A DNA stretch of 64,000 bases from Juglans regia (Eukaryota > Streptophyta > Magnoliopsida > Fagales > Juglandaceae): assembly GCF_001411555.2 (NCBI RefSeq), contig NC_049901.1:38844964-38908963 (forward strand), in the 5' to 3' direction. A program made the position numbers and the translations under genes. The notes under the pieces are model-generated. The model saw only the letters and a program-made list of their open reading frames with translations, did not search any database and was not told the DNA's origin. Below are positions 44,901 through 57,400 of the stretch, piece by piece; position 1 is the first letter of the stretch, and every line of letters begins with the position of its first letter.

Positions 44901-47900
44901 CACAAACACTTTCAAGCTAATCATTACAACTTTTTCAAACTAATCAATCATTACAACTTTTCCAAATTTTCAAACAAAAAATAAAAAACAATTCAAGTTT
45001 TTCAAATCCCAAAACAAAAATTATATTAAAAAATTATATTCTAATAATATTTTTAACTTTATAATATGTTTTATTCCATTTTTTCTCTCTCATTTCCCAA
45101 AACTCAAAAAAAAACTCAACTCAAACTATCTCATTACCATTCACAAAATTCTCATCTCATCTCATCTCATCTCATCTCATTCCCCAAGCATCCCTTAAGT
45201 CAGCACATACAAATATCTTAACATAATTCAAACTATGCATTATTGTCTAGAACCTTATTCTCTATAAGCATCGTGTAAACCAATTTGTTTTATAAGTATC
45301 GCGTAAACCAATATTTTAACAAGAATTTGTCGTCCAAACCCATGTAAAATTAGCATGATTGAATCAAAATATAAAATTTACAATAAAAATAAATACAAGA
45401 CCACTAGCATCCTAGCAAGGATCATGCAAATCGATAAATCCTAAATTCGAAAAACAAGCAAAGGGCCAAAGATAGTACATCATCACTTCTAGTACCTTGG
45501 ATGTTGCACGCTGGGCAAAAAAGACATGAACAAGTCCTTTTGAAGTGTCTGACAAGACCAACTCCTTGAATAATTTTGCCTCCTGCAATGATAATTTCAA
45601 ATATTAGATTATGATTCCAGGGTGACCAAACATGCCTACAACTCCAGTAGCAACAACAAATATCTGATTCCCAGAGGAGAGACAACCATAGATTGCTAGT
45701 ATTATACAGGAGCACACATTTAATGGTAGATCCCAAAACCCTAATTACCTTTAAAACACCACTATATCCTCCATGAACAATGCCCTCCTCCAGCACATCA
45801 AGGCAGACCTGGTGCTGAGGCATATTTGGTGCAGTTTTTCTGGCTTGTTGTCTTGCAATTTTTATTATATCACGGGCTTCAGACAGGGAACCAAGCTTGT
45901 CTGTCCTGTAAAGGGAACGTAACCATGGCTTGCGCCTATTTGCAATGTCTAAAGCCCATTGCCGAGATACTTTCAGCAACTCTTCAGAGGCCACAACAGC
46001 ATCAATAAGACCTAGCTTCTTCCCTTCTTCCGACATGATTGGTTTCGACAACTGAAAAGTTTATACAGTTGGATTAATGAGAAAGGAATTGAACCACACA
46101 AATGAGAGACAAGCTCACACCTTCCAAGATTATTCAGATAAAGAGCGTGTGTTGGTTTCACTCTTCCCACAATATAATTGTAGTAAGAAATGTTAATGCA
46201 CTTACTTTTGTATTTGAAAAATTTAAAGCATTAGAAAATTTCATGGCTAAGTATCACTAGTGATTGGAATTACATGTTAAATACACCGTCACACTACCAT
46301 CTAATCAAAGCATGATACAGGGATATGGAATGAGAACCCTCTTAACGTCTCTTCCAACTTAATTCTCCTTAAATCTAATCAAATAGTGTGCTAAAGATGT
46401 GATTTTATATTTAAAGCAAATTCATCACAAAACATTATTATTGTGCAAACTGCTAATTTTCTCCCTTTCTCTACCGCTTTAACCGACCATGGAGATTCCA
46501 TCATCATATATTCTCTCTCCTTCCCCCAAAAATATATCTTCTCCACAAACAAACAAGCATCTATATCAGTAAGTACGTAAATTGGAAAGTGTGAAAGTCA
46601 GTTGACAAGCTCTAAGCAATTTGAAGTGAGAAAACAAAATGAATAGAATGGAGACCTACCAGCATCATTTCAACAGCTTTTGACAGCCCTACAAGCCTTG
46701 GGAGACGTTGTGTGCCTTATAAAACAACCAAGGTTTTAATACTAGGTCGATGATTATAACAGATGAAAAAATAAGAGTCATAAGAAAGTGTCTGTGTGTG
46801 TGCACCGCTGTGTGAATACAGGTGTACCTCCAAACCCTGGAATAACTCCAAGTGTCAGCTCGGGTAAACCAAGCTGAGTTCTGGGTGCTGCAATACGTGC
46901 ATGGGATCCCTGCAAGAGTCTAACCGGAATGAGGCAATCGTGCAAAGATTCTGACCATCAAATTCAATAAAACAAGAGGATAAAGCAAAGGAAGTAAAAT
47001 AATGGAAACTGCTCCAGCCTAACAACAAACACAAACCAGTGCCAACTCTAAGCCACCTCCAAGAGCAAGTCCTTCCACAGCAGCAACTACAGGCTTTTTG
47101 CAATCTGTGGTTATGAAAAAACAAGATTGAAAAAGTCAAGCATTTATTGAGAAGGTACAAGACTTTTTCTTTAAAAACATGAACTTTCGGAAATGAATAA
47201 TGCCATACAATCCGGAGTGCGCAAGTATCACGAAATCATTTTGAAAAAAAGTGAGATATACTATTAAAAAATTAATTTTTTTTCCATGTAGTCCGTGTTT
47301 TCCCAAAAACAATATCCACGAGACCCTGAAGGTTAAAGTTGGGAAAATACCTTCGATTGTGTCGACCACAAGATCCACCGATACATCGGGCATAAGCGAA
47401 ATATTCCCTGCCAAGCCAAACGATACAGTTGGGAATTCTCAAGTACTGACGCCATAATCTAGAATGTATGTTTATATAGCTCAGCTGTTCAGGGTATGTC
47501 AAACTAACTCGTACCAGTCTTGTGAACCTTCTCGAAAACATTGATGTCAAATCCAGCAGAAAACCTCCTTCCTTTGCCTTCAATGAACAAATATAACCCA
47601 AAAAAAAAAACAACAGAGCCCATTGTCCAGTAAGTAAATGAAAATCTCGCACCGATCACTCTCATAAAACGAATTCCCAGAAGAATATTCGACAATATTC
47701 ACAAATTTGCGCATGGTACATATTGGAGCAAGATGTAGCCAAATCGAGTTGTCGTAAACATGATTTCCAGGAAAATTAGCACCTAGAACTACATAGCGAT
47801 CACCGGCTTACAGACCGTTCAACTCGATCAAACGCACAAAAAAAAACACTGAAACAGAGGCGAGCTGAAAGAATGTCATCAAATAAAGAAACGAGGCTCG

Positions 47901-48174
47901 AAAACGTTACCTGTCAAAACGATAGCTTTCACATCATCTCTCCTCGACGCCTCGGTGAATTTCTCCTTCAAACCTAAAATAACTGCACGGAAAAACAAAT
48001 CTGAGCCAAAACCGAACTAGACAAAACAACAGTATTACATATTGGAAAAAAAAAAGACGGAAAACGGGAGTGGAGCTCACTTGGAACGGCTAAGGCGTTA
48101 ACCGGCGGGTTAGAAATGGTGATGACAGCGACGCCGTCGCTTCCGACCTCCAAGGTAACCTTAACTTCCCCCAT
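38826..48174 (-). CDS. AIM1: Peroxisomal multifunctional protein AIM1-like (enoyl-CoA hydratase / 3-hydroxyacyl-CoA dehydrogenase)
   Basis: Catalyses the second and third steps of peroxisomal fatty-acid beta-oxidation, also needed for jasmonate and benzoate-type products. Eighteen phase-consistent coding exons, 5' to 3': 48174-48081, 47982-47911, 47577-47515, 47407-47351, 47104-47037, 46909-46828, 46715-46660, 46051-45749, 45582-45496, 43957-43783, 43608-43487, 43235-43072, 41797-41543, 41191-41070, 40963-40842, 40682-40534, 39583-39445, 38870-38826; 724 residues (Arabidopsis AIM1 is about 720). Hydratase domain about 1-190, with catalytic Glu pair E115 (GGGLELAL) and E135 (LGLPELTLG) at the classical spacing of 20. 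NAD-binding GGGLMGSG at 315-322. Dehydrogenase His445 (GAHFFSP) and Glu457 (MPLLEIV). The last three residues are SRL, a type 1 peroxisomal signal, encoded by a separate 45-nt exon. The start MGEVKVTLEVGSDG matches the family. A 30-codon upstream in-frame extension to 48264 overlaps a TATA box and is less likely. Confidence 0.94.
38939..38969. repeat. GA microsatellite in the last AIM1-like intron
   Basis: About 14 GA units inside intron 17 of the gene, 69 or more bases upstream (on the - strand) of the final exon. An additional 18-base T run (39424-39438 region) lies next to the donor of the same intron. Confidence 0.85.
41378..41441 (-). repeat. 3' tail of an L1/SINE-type retroposon
   Basis: T-rich start, then ATTTTATTAAGAG...GTGTGCAGCCCAAGC...GTATACAAGAG. 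Reversed, this reads as a short retroposon 3' end finishing in an A-rich tail. Similar segments lie at 44589-44658 and 63814-63872. It is in an intron of the AIM1-like gene. Confidence 0.5.
42294..42600. mobile_element. Probable MITE remnant in an AIM1-like intron
   Basis: Begins GGTTGTGTTTGGATAAAC, the same kind of end as the Tourist element at 37770. It contains inverted AAATCCAAATCC/GGATTTGAATTT segments. The right end is not defined, and the length is approximate. Confidence 0.45.
44589..44658 (-). repeat. 3' tail of an L1/SINE-type retroposon
   Basis: TTTTTTTATAAGTAGAAC, then TATCAATAGGTGCAGCCAAG and TACACTGGATGTATATAA. It is the best preserved of three such tails in the window, all in the same orientation. 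Confidence 0.55.
44816..45195. mobile_element. MITE with TCTCA repeats in AIM1-like intron 9
   Basis: Ends GGCATGTTTGGAAAT and, inverted, GGGATGCTTGGGGAAT. The right side carries at least six tandem TCTCA pentamers (about 45150-45180), and the left side the matching CATCTCATCTT. The target repeat is not clear. Sits between exon 9 (45496-45582) and exon 10. Confidence 0.6.
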
Positions 48175-48263
48175 GGATAGCCGATTAGATCGGAGAGAAG
48201 CTCTCTCAGTTACGAATGATAGCAACGAAGATGGAGCGCTCCACTGGAATTGTTTGGCCAGCA

Positions 48264-48271
48264 TTTTATAG
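48264..48271 (-). promoter_or_regulatory. TATA box of the AIM1-like gene
   Basis: On the - strand CTATAAAA lies about 90 bp upstream of the family-typical ATG at 48174. That would put the transcription start near 48235 and leave a leader of some 60 bases. The sequence continues TGCTGG, so the last TATA bases overlap an upstream in-frame ATG (48264-48262). A second TATA-like motif with a nearby CCAAT is at 48548-48563. Confidence 0.5.
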
Positions 48272-49127
48272 AGGACAAGGTGACCAATTCTCGACTGTCC
48301 AGGCCTACCATCACTGAGAATGGTTGCAGGGCACTGATCTTCTGTTGCTAATAAAAAATAAGCATGGAGAACACTGAGTTATGATTGGGTAGTCTCTGAG
48401 TTTAAGTCAATGAAATGGGATCACAGCCAATAGGATCTCACTTACGTTGCTTACCTGCAAAAGGGTTCCCTGTGGTAGCACCCGCTGAAACACTCCCTGA
48501 GATGAGATCGTTTTTCGTGCTTTTTTAGTCTTTCGAGAGAGATAATAATTATATATTGATTGGTGAATTACTCGGAAACGGCGTCGTGGGAACGGCCATC
48601 AGTCAAGGTCTTCTTCTACTGAATATTGAAACATGCTTATAATATGAAACACGATGCGAACGTTGCGAAGAGAACCACTATCTACATCTTTCTCATAACA
48701 ACCTATTAAAATATTATTTTTTCTTAAATTCAAGTGTATTAAAAATAAATGAGCTCCAAATAACTTTCATTTAAGCTAATGTTTTAATAGGTAATTGTGC
48801 AAGAGTGAATAATTCAAGTATAATTTTTTTACAATATTTTATAAAATTGTTTTTAAATGAAGATATTTTTATAAAACAAGATATAGTTGTATAAATAATT
48901 ATAAAAATAGTTATGTATTTATTATTTTTTATTGCATAAATATTGTGAAATGATTGTCTATTTGATGAATAATGTCATTTCAATTCAACGTGAAAGATGA
49001 ACTGCTGCAAAAATATTTAACGGTGATACTCATTGCTCAAATCAAAAGTTTGACAGTTAGATATTGCCTTAATCATAAATTATGTCAATAGGGATTGGAA
49101 ATTGTTTCTTCGATAACTTTTCACGCC
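48272..49127. other. Upstream intergenic DNA of the AIM1-like gene
   Basis: Holds the promoter side of the AIM1-like gene, including a TATATAAT motif (48548-48555, - strand) beside CCAAT (48559-48563). Beyond about 48700 it is AT-rich with no gene. Confidence 0.45.
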
Positions 49128-49130
49128 TTA

Positions 49131-49690
49131 GAACATCTTCATTGGCCTGACCAAATGAAAAAGTTGGTTAAAATTTATATAATTGATGTCAAAAATATCA
49201 CACATTAAATTGGGTAAATATAAAATAATTTATATTTTTATTATGATGGTTGGCCAAATATGGAGAACTACAATTGATTCACCAAACATTAAAATATTAA
49301 TTCTTCACTCCAAACAAACATTAAAATATTAGTTTCTCATTTCAAGTAAAAATACTATTTGATTTGTAATTAAAAAATTTAGATAGAATTTTAAATGAGT
49401 TTAATGAAATATTTTTTTTATTAGTATTAAATGACTTTTGAAAATATGATTTTTTAATATTAATTTAATTAAAATATAATTATTATTAACATTTAATTGG
49501 TAGAGATATAAAATATGATAAAAATAAATTAAATAAAAAAATTATTAAATTAATAATATTTTATGATTATATAGAGAGTGAATGGATAATTCAATGTGGG
49601 GGTTGAATTTAAATGGAATAGACAAATGTAAAAAAGTGTGATATTGACTAAATTTTGAAGATGAATTCGGCCAAGCCAATGAGGATGCTC
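49131..49690. mobile_element. Tourist-type (PIF/Harbinger) MITE
   Basis: 560 bp between TTA repeats (49128-49130 and 49691-49693). Inverted ends GAACATCTTCATTGGCCTG and GAGCATCCTCATTGGCTTG differ at a few positions. The interior is AT-rich and non-coding. Same end family as 10756-11369. Confidence 0.85.
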
Positions 49691-49865
49691 TTATGAGATT
49701 AAAATCTTTGGATTCCAGGGATGGTATGGTCGCCATGTTGAATTTAAAGTAACTGATGGAAGGGGACAACCAAAAGTGAAGCATGCAACTTAATTCCGAG
49801 AACTTACCATATCGAAACATAGTAAAAAATTGATCGAATGAGAGTTATTTCTTTATTCTATAAAG

Positions 49866-49935
49866 GTGGTGGAACGTAGTTGGTAGAGCGACTTGTCTTT
49901 TAAGTGAAGGTTTTAATAGTGAGTTGAAATGAAAT
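49866..49935 (+). pseudogene. tRNA-Lys(UUU)-like sequence, decayed
   Basis: GTAGTTGGTAGAGCGACTTG looks like a tRNA D-arm and A box, followed by TCTTTTAAG, an anticodon loop with UUU. GAGTTGAAATGA could be a decayed T-arm. The acceptor stem does not pair convincingly and the B box is poor, so this is a tRNA relic or SINE head rather than a working tRNA. Confidence 0.35.
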
Positions 49936-49941
49936 AAGATA

Positions 49942-52855
49942 TTGTTAGAATACACAGTAGAATACCTCAAGCATATCTTATTAAGTTGTTCCACAAGTTT
50001 ATCCAGCCTGAATAAATAATCTAACAAGTCTCAAGCATCTCCCATTGGTGGTGAGTTGTACTATACTACGTAGAATAAACTAGAGTAACACTCAACACAT
50101 CCACAACCTAGATATTTTCTCAATAGAGCACAAAAAAAGAGAGATTATGTAATTTTCGGAATGTCAGAGAATCATCTGAGGGGGGGCTATATATAGCCCT
50201 CCCTGTGCCAACTGTCGAAGATACAATGTCAAATAGTCTTTCATTTGCCCTCAGGTAATTCAATTTTGGTCGAATCGCTTTCTTAGCAATGCCTCTATAG
50301 ACCGTATCAATCATGGCCATAGACAGCACGCCAAAGTAACGGATATCACAACCTCCATTTTATGACATAGTCAAGATAAATAAATGATAATTAATAAAAC
50401 ATGAGACTCACACAACGAAAAAGAAGGGAACCATTTACCCACTTACTCATTTGGTCGAATAAGCACATGTAGTATGAAATACATGCTAAGGTGGATTTCT
50501 CTTCCTCAAAGAGCATATGTCTATATCAATACTGTACAGATATTAGTCTAGCTGCTTTTTAAGCGTCTAACCCAAATTTCTCTATTTGCTCGTCTCTAAA
50601 GCTTCAAAGAGTATCTCGCATCTAGCTAACCACAGACTATATAGATTGTAAGGTACCTATGCATAATCCTCTCAATACAATAGACCTCATCTTAACTCCC
50701 ACTAAGGTGACATATCTTTGTGTCAACCAACTTATCTCCTTGGACAAGTACCTAGGGACACAATATCTCATCTCCATTTGCTACTTAAACGCTAAAGGCA
50801 ATTGCTCGTGTGAGTGAGCCTACCTAAGCCTATTGACATAACTTGTGTATGTATATCTAGAAAATAATACGATAAAGACAAGAAATGAATAAAATTGTAT
50901 TGCATTAATATCCCAAATGAAAGCTTACATCTCAATTTCAACTGAAACACAAATTACATTCGCAATCTACATAGTCCTAAATTCCTAACATGAGCCACAA
51001 AAACATTTCTTGCTATAGGCTTTGTCTGAGGATAAAAAACCATACAACTCGTAGAAAGGTGTTTCAGGACCATTTCATTTTTCACTACCATGTCTATAAG
51101 GTAATGATATTTGATATCTATGTATTTGGTTATTCTATAATACTTTGAGTTCTTAGCATATGTGAGAACTACCATGTTATCGCATAATATATTCACCGGA
51201 TCTAAAGTATCCATGTCAATGTCTAAATGCTTGAGAAATCTCCATAAGCAAACAACTTCTTGAACTGTTGCTGAACAAGTTATGTATTCTATCTCCATGG
51301 TGGATAATGTTATACATGGTTATTTCTTATTGCTCCATGTAATGTCACCATTATTAAGCAAAAAGACATACCCAATGGTTGATTTGCGCTCATCTAGGTT
51401 ACTACCTCAATCAACATCGCTGTAACCTCTCAGCTGTAAATATAAACCCTAATAGCACAACACATAATCTATAGTTTCCTTGAGATATCTCAGAATCCTC
51501 TTTACTAGTTTCGAGTGGGCCAATCCGGGGTTAGATTGAAATCTATTCATCAAGCCAACTGCATAACATATATCTGGTCGAGTACATATCATTGTGTACA
51601 TCAAGCTACCCACAGCATTAGCATAAGGGACATGAGCCATATTTTCTATTTTTTAGTATTAGGACACATCTCTTTGGACAACTTCTCACCTCTAGCAATA
51701 AGAGTCTCAATGGGTTTACATTCACTCATTTGGAAGTGCTCGAGAACCTTTTTTATGTAAGTCTGTTGGGACAAACACAGAAGTTTATTTGATCGATCTC
51801 TATAGATTTTAACTCCTAAAACATATTCTACCTCACGTGACTATATCATTCATCTCAAAATTGAAGGATAACCAATATTTTGTGTCGACTATCATCTCTT
51901 TATCATTTTTAGCGAGTAGTAGGTCATCATCATATAATGACAACATAATAAAGCTCTTCTTGGACCTTTTGACATAGACACAATGGTCATCTATGATCAT
52001 AATAAACCCATTCGAGAGAATGACTCGATAGAATTTGAGATACCATTGTTTAGATGACTGTTTTAGGCCATATATATCGTTTGAGTTTGCACACCTATAC
52101 TCTTGACCTTTGACCACAAAACTCGTGGATTGATGCAAATAGATCTCATCATCTAATTCTCCATTGAGAAATTATGTCTTAACGTCCATATGATAGAGTT
52201 CTAAATCCATGTACGCTATTATAGCTAGAATTAGGCAAATTAAGGCAAATCTCACCACTGGTGAAAAAGTTTTCCCATAGTCTATACCCTCTTGTTGGCT
52301 ATATCATTTCACCACTAAGCGAGTTTTGTACCTTTCTATTGATCCATTTGACTTGCGCTTCACCTTTAAAACTCAATTGTTCCCAATAGCCTTGTGCCCT
52401 GATGATAGATTTACCAAATCTCAAGCTGGTTAGTCCTAATTGATTCTATATTATCATTTAGTGCTTTCATCCACTCATATTTAGTAGAAGACGAGGGTCT
52501 CATGAATTGTCCAAGGCTCATCATCATCTTGTGGAGTTACCATGAAAATTTTCCCTTCAATCTCAAAACAACAACGAGGAACACTTTCACCTGTGCTTCT
52601 ATGGGGTTGAGGTTGATTTACAAGTGGTGTGATCTCACTCGAAGACAAGTTACTCTCACAATTTGTAGGAGCTTGAGGAATTTCTTCCTCATTCTCAACT
52701 AAACCTCTTGGAGCGCCTTCCTCTTGACCCACAATCCCATGGAGTTTGAAACTCCTATCAACTTCACCCATACTTGAAAATTCATCCTCTATGAAATCCA
52801 CATCTCCGGACTCGATCTCAGTAATAGTTCCTTCAGATTGTTCATTTATTAGCAC
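49942..52855 (-). mobile_element. Ty1/copia retrotransposon remnant, 5'-truncated
   Basis: Pol fragments on the - strand (50954-52855) run in order linker, RT, RNase H. The 3' side (about 49942-50940) is non-coding and starts TGTTAGAATA, a plausible LTR edge, but no second LTR is visible to confirm it. Gag and integrase are missing. To the right the element stops where the duplicated AT-rich block at 52861 begins. Confidence 0.78.
50954..52855 (-). pseudogene. Copia RT and RNase H fragments
   Basis: 52855-52481: acidic linker ending QDDDEPWTIHETLVF. 52138-51833: RT with SNDIYGLKQSSKQWYLKFY and LSLYDDDLLLAKNDKEMI, where copia RT usually has YVDD. 51640-51449: AHVPYANAVGSLMYTMICTR and NPGLAHSKLVKRILRYLK. 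51298-50954: RNase H with EIEYITCSATVQEVVCLWRF and ILCDNMVVLTYAKN, then KYIDIKYHYLIDMV. Stops separate the blocks. Family: RVT_2 plus copia RNase H. Confidence 0.9.
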
Positions 52856-52860
52856 TTTAA

Positions 52861-54355
52861 AATCCGAACCATACTTATAATGTTTATTCTTTATTTTTTC
52901 TTATCTTTGTCATTAAGCAATTTCTCTTTGAGTACATAAAAAACGTTTTAGCCTTTCAACTTTTCTTATTTCACTACAGTAGTGTAATTATGGCTTTTTG
53001 CAAAGAATGAGTTTTTTAAATTTGTTAATTTGCTACATTATTAAAAAAAAAAAACACAAAATTTATATTGTAACGATATAACCAAAAACACTTGGGACAT
53101 TCTACCTTTCCAAGAAAAGAGAATATAATTTAACATATTTAATTTAATTTTTTTTTATCTCTTTTTCTTTGTAAGGGGGGAATGGTCTTAGTGTTTTGGA
53201 AATTGTTGTTATGATAAATTTTGTTATTACTCAAAATTGTAATAAATATGACAAATTTTAAATTCTTTTTTCCTAAGTATTTTAGTAAAATAAAATAATG
53301 GAAGCCATAATAATAATAATAATAAATTGAAATTAAAGAGCCAATAATAATATAAAATGTTATTAAAAATTGAAGGTTATATGATTTAAAATTTGTATTT
53401 CATTCTTTATAAATATATATATATATATATATATATAATTATGTGATTGTGGCAAAACAAGAGAAGTGTAATAAAATTTCTTGTGTACCCACGGGAGACG
53501 GGATCAATGAGAAATATTTGAATAAAATAAAGGAAACGGTTTTAAAAGTGGTTTAAATTTTTTTTCATCATTCCAAAATATTTGCAAAAAATATATTTGA
53601 ACAACATTTTTATACTTATTTTAAATAAGTATAAAAAAAATTCGAACCACGCTTATAATATTTTTTTTTTTTTAATTTTTGCCATTGATCTCCTCCTCTT
53701 TGAGTACATATAAAATGTTTTACCTTTCCGCCTTTCTTTATTTTTGCTGCAGTAATAAAAGTATCATTTTTTTAAAAGAATAATTTAATAAATATTTTAA
53801 ATTATTAAATTAGTTAGTTACTAGCATATCTTTGAAATTCTAACCGATCAAATGTTCTAATTGTGATTACTTTGATTGATAGGAAACTTTTGTTATATTT
53901 ATATATACACACAATAATCTAGAAGAGTTCGGATCTCCAAATAAAGATGAAATTGAATATAGAAAAACTATCCAAAAAACAAAAAAAGACCAAATTAAAA
54001 TAATAAATTGTTTTATGAATATACATTAAAGCACATATGATATTTACAATTTGCAAATTTGTCATTTGAGTTATACTATCTATATTTTTTTGTAAATTCT
54101 TTGTCATGAAAGAACATAGTTTTTTTAAATTTGTAAATTTACTATATTATTAAAAAAAACCAAAATTTATATTGTAATAATAAAACCAAAAACACTATTG
54201 ATGTTTTATTCAGATATTTTTTTTTATCTCTTTTTCTATGTTAGGGGGAATGTTCTTAGCGTTTTAAGAATTGTTGTTATAATAAGTTTTATTTTTTCTC
54301 AAAAATGTAATAAATATGCCAAGTTCTAAATCTTTTTTTCCTAAGGATTTTAGAA
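52861..54355. repeat. Duplicated AT-rich block left of the Helitron
   Basis: Unit A (52861-53290) and unit B (53641-54355) share, in order, CGAACCA(T/C)(A/G)CTTATAAT, CTCTTTGAGTACATA, AAATTTATATTGTAA, AACCAAAAACACT, AGTGTTTT/AGCGTTTT with ATTGTTGTTAT, and TTTTTTTCCTAAG blocks. Unit B carries about 310 extra bases (53790-54100). A TA microsatellite lies at 53415-53441 between them. No coding region is seen. The duplication may mark nested Helitron or copia ends. Confidence 0.7.
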
Positions 54356-54439
54356 AGATTTTGGTTTTTTCCCATTGCTTAATCTATTAAAAGTTAAAAA
54401 CTTTATAATTGTGTACAATAATATTTGTTACAACGTATA

Positions 54440-57400
54440 TTTTTTTCTCTATAGGTGGGGGCATCGTCGCTCTGTTGGACTTAGACAATTATTGCAAGTC
54501 GTGCCATCTGAAACATCTTCTTTGCCATATGTGTCTTGTTGCAGACATTGTAAAGTAAAGCGATTCTATCATGAAACAAACAGATTTTATTGTAACGATG
54601 GGACAATTTTATTGGCCACAAATGATAGCCCTAATCAGTTTTATGATCTTCTTACCTCCAACACAAATGAAACCGCACATTTTAAGACCTATTATCGGAC
54701 TTATAATAACAAGTTCACATTTACATCTTTTGGAGTTAAATTTGATAAAGATCTTTGCAAACGGAATAGAGAGATTTATACCTTCCGAACTCAGGGACAA
54801 ATCTATCACTATATCAATAATTTAGTCCATTTAAATGGTCGTCCTTCTTATCTCCAATTATATTTCTATGATACTGAGTATGAATTAGAAAATCGCATTT
54901 CTGATTCAGACAGAATAAATCCATCAATTATAGCTCAACTCATCGATATTCTTTGCATCAATCCATATTCTATGTTTTTTCGATCTCTTGGTGATTTGTC
55001 AAATTTAAAAAATCAAGTAATCCATATAAGATAATATGCTGGCCTAGATCAACGTGTATTCAATGCCCCAATATCTTCACAAGTTGCAGCAATATAGGTT
55101 GAAAATGAAGATGCAAATCAGTTGGGAGGACTGGACATCTGTGTCTTTAGTCATTCTGATAGAAGTCATATAATTCAGTATTATTTTGACTGCTATGATC
55201 CACTTCAATATCCGCTGTTATTTCTTTTTGGAGATACTGGTTGGCATCAAGGCATTCAAAGAGTCAATAGATGAAGCACATTAATATGTAATGAAACAAC
55301 TCAATTAATATATCATCACCAATCAATGTCAGCAGAATAATTACTTACAAGAGAACAGCGAGGTTAGAGTGTAATCTTAATCTTACTATTTTGTACTGAG
55401 TTTGTAGACATCTAATTTTGTAATATTTTATTCCCTTTTAACTTTTGTAGCATTAAACAGAAAAATGAAGGATCCAATTGTTTTGTGCCGTGAATATTAT
55501 TGCTACAAATTGCAAATCAGAGAAAATGTCAGATCAATTTTATTGTTGTCTGGTCATCTATTGTAATAATTTGTTGTTGATATGTATGTTAAGATCAAGA
55601 AGTCAAGATTAGATTATTTCCATAGCAAACAATAATATATTCGATCTGAGTTATATCAAGGAATTGTTGATACCCTTATGCTTGGAAAAACTAATGCTTC
55701 TAATTTTGGAAAACAGATTATTTTACCTTTGTTGTTTATTTGGAGTCCAAGAGACATGTGAAAAAGATATATAGAAGTAATGGTTTTAGTTCAGCGTTAT
55801 GGTAAATCAAACATTTTTTTAACAATGACATGCAATTCAAACTGACGAAAAATTTTAAATGAATTATGCCTGCAGGAGGAGAGTCAAAATCGGCCTGATA
55901 TGGTTACTCGGGTCTTTCGTGCAAAATTAGAAGAATTAAATGATCGATTATTCAAACTGCATATATTTGAAAAAGTCTCAACATATGTTTATATTATTGA
56001 ACACAAAAAAAAGGGTTTCTCCATGCTCATGTTTTAATTATATTACAGATGAATTGAAAACTCTATGTGCCTGAATCTTTTGATGAGATTGTATCGACAA
56101 TAATACCTAATAAAAATATGAATTTACACTTGTATAACAATGTTGACAAACATATGATGCATGGTCCATGTGTAGTGTTGAATCCAACAAATGTTTGCAT
56201 GAAAAAAAATAGTTATTGGAAAAGCTATTATCCAAAAAATTTTGCATCAAGTACGACTGTTGAAAATGATTGCTTCCTAATATATAGACATTTTGATGAT
56301 GGAATAACTGTCAAAGTGAGAGGTCATAATTTGGATAACCATTGGGTCGATCCATATAATCTGTATTTGCTTGTAACATTTGACTGTCACATTAACATCG
56401 AGAATTGTTATACAATAAAAGCAGTCAAATATCTTTATAAGTACATTTACAAAAGGCATGATCGTGTTGCTTTCAATTTGGTTTCTGAACAAAACAATCA
56501 ACAAATTGATGAAATCCAGCAATTCCAATTGGCTCGATAAATTGCTTCACCTAAAATTTTGTAGAGAATATATGGCTTCATTGTTAATGAAATGTACCCA
56601 GTAGTGTATAGCTTACATTTATATTTTGAGGATCAACATCAAGTAACTTTTTGAGCAAATGAAGACTTAATCAATGTTCTCAATTCTGATCGGTCTGCAA
56701 AATCGATGTTAACATAATTCTTTACATTAAATCGAGTGGATGAAAATGCTAGAAATTGTTGTACAAAGAATTTCTAGAATTCTATGTTTGGAGCCAACAA
56801 TACAAAGTGGACTTGTCGGAAAACGAAAATTGTTATAAGTCGAATTGTTACAGCAAATCCATTTGAAAATAAGAGTTATTATCTGTAGATATTACTAAAT
56901 CATGTAAGATGACATTTTTTTAAGATTTTAGGACAGTTGATGGTGTTGTGGCCCCAACATTTTGTGAGGCAGCAACTATGCATGGTTTGCTACAGAAAGA
57001 TAGTAGCTTAGAAGATTGAAACATCTTTATATCAAATGTCATCCAGTTTGAGACGACTATTTGCAACTATATTGGTTTATTGTAATCCAACTAATCCGAA
57101 AGAGTTTTGGAAACGTTCTGAGTAAGATATATTAGTTGAATGTAAGAATGTAAGTTTTGCGCTCAATCTCTTTTACACTTGAACCAATTGAGAAATACAT
57201 TAATTCATTCCATCTTCTTGATGACGACATTTGTTTTGATGAAGACCAATTCGAATCTAGGGAAATCGATGATGAATTGGATGTTGAAATTCCAAAAAAC
57301 GATATTGTTGCATTAGAAGTCCTTAATAGTGAACAACGAAATGTCTATAATTCAATTTTGGAAAAAAAAATTTCAAACAGAACTGCTACATTCTTTGTTG

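Noticed and set aside
45422..46051. A single 209-codon gene on the - strand
   Set aside because: Only 46051-45749 is coding (exon 8 of the AIM1-like gene). The rest is intron read-through, and its last part is exon 9 in another frame.
49866..49935. Functional tRNA-Lys gene
   Set aside because: No convincing acceptor stem and a poor B box. Kept only as a relic.
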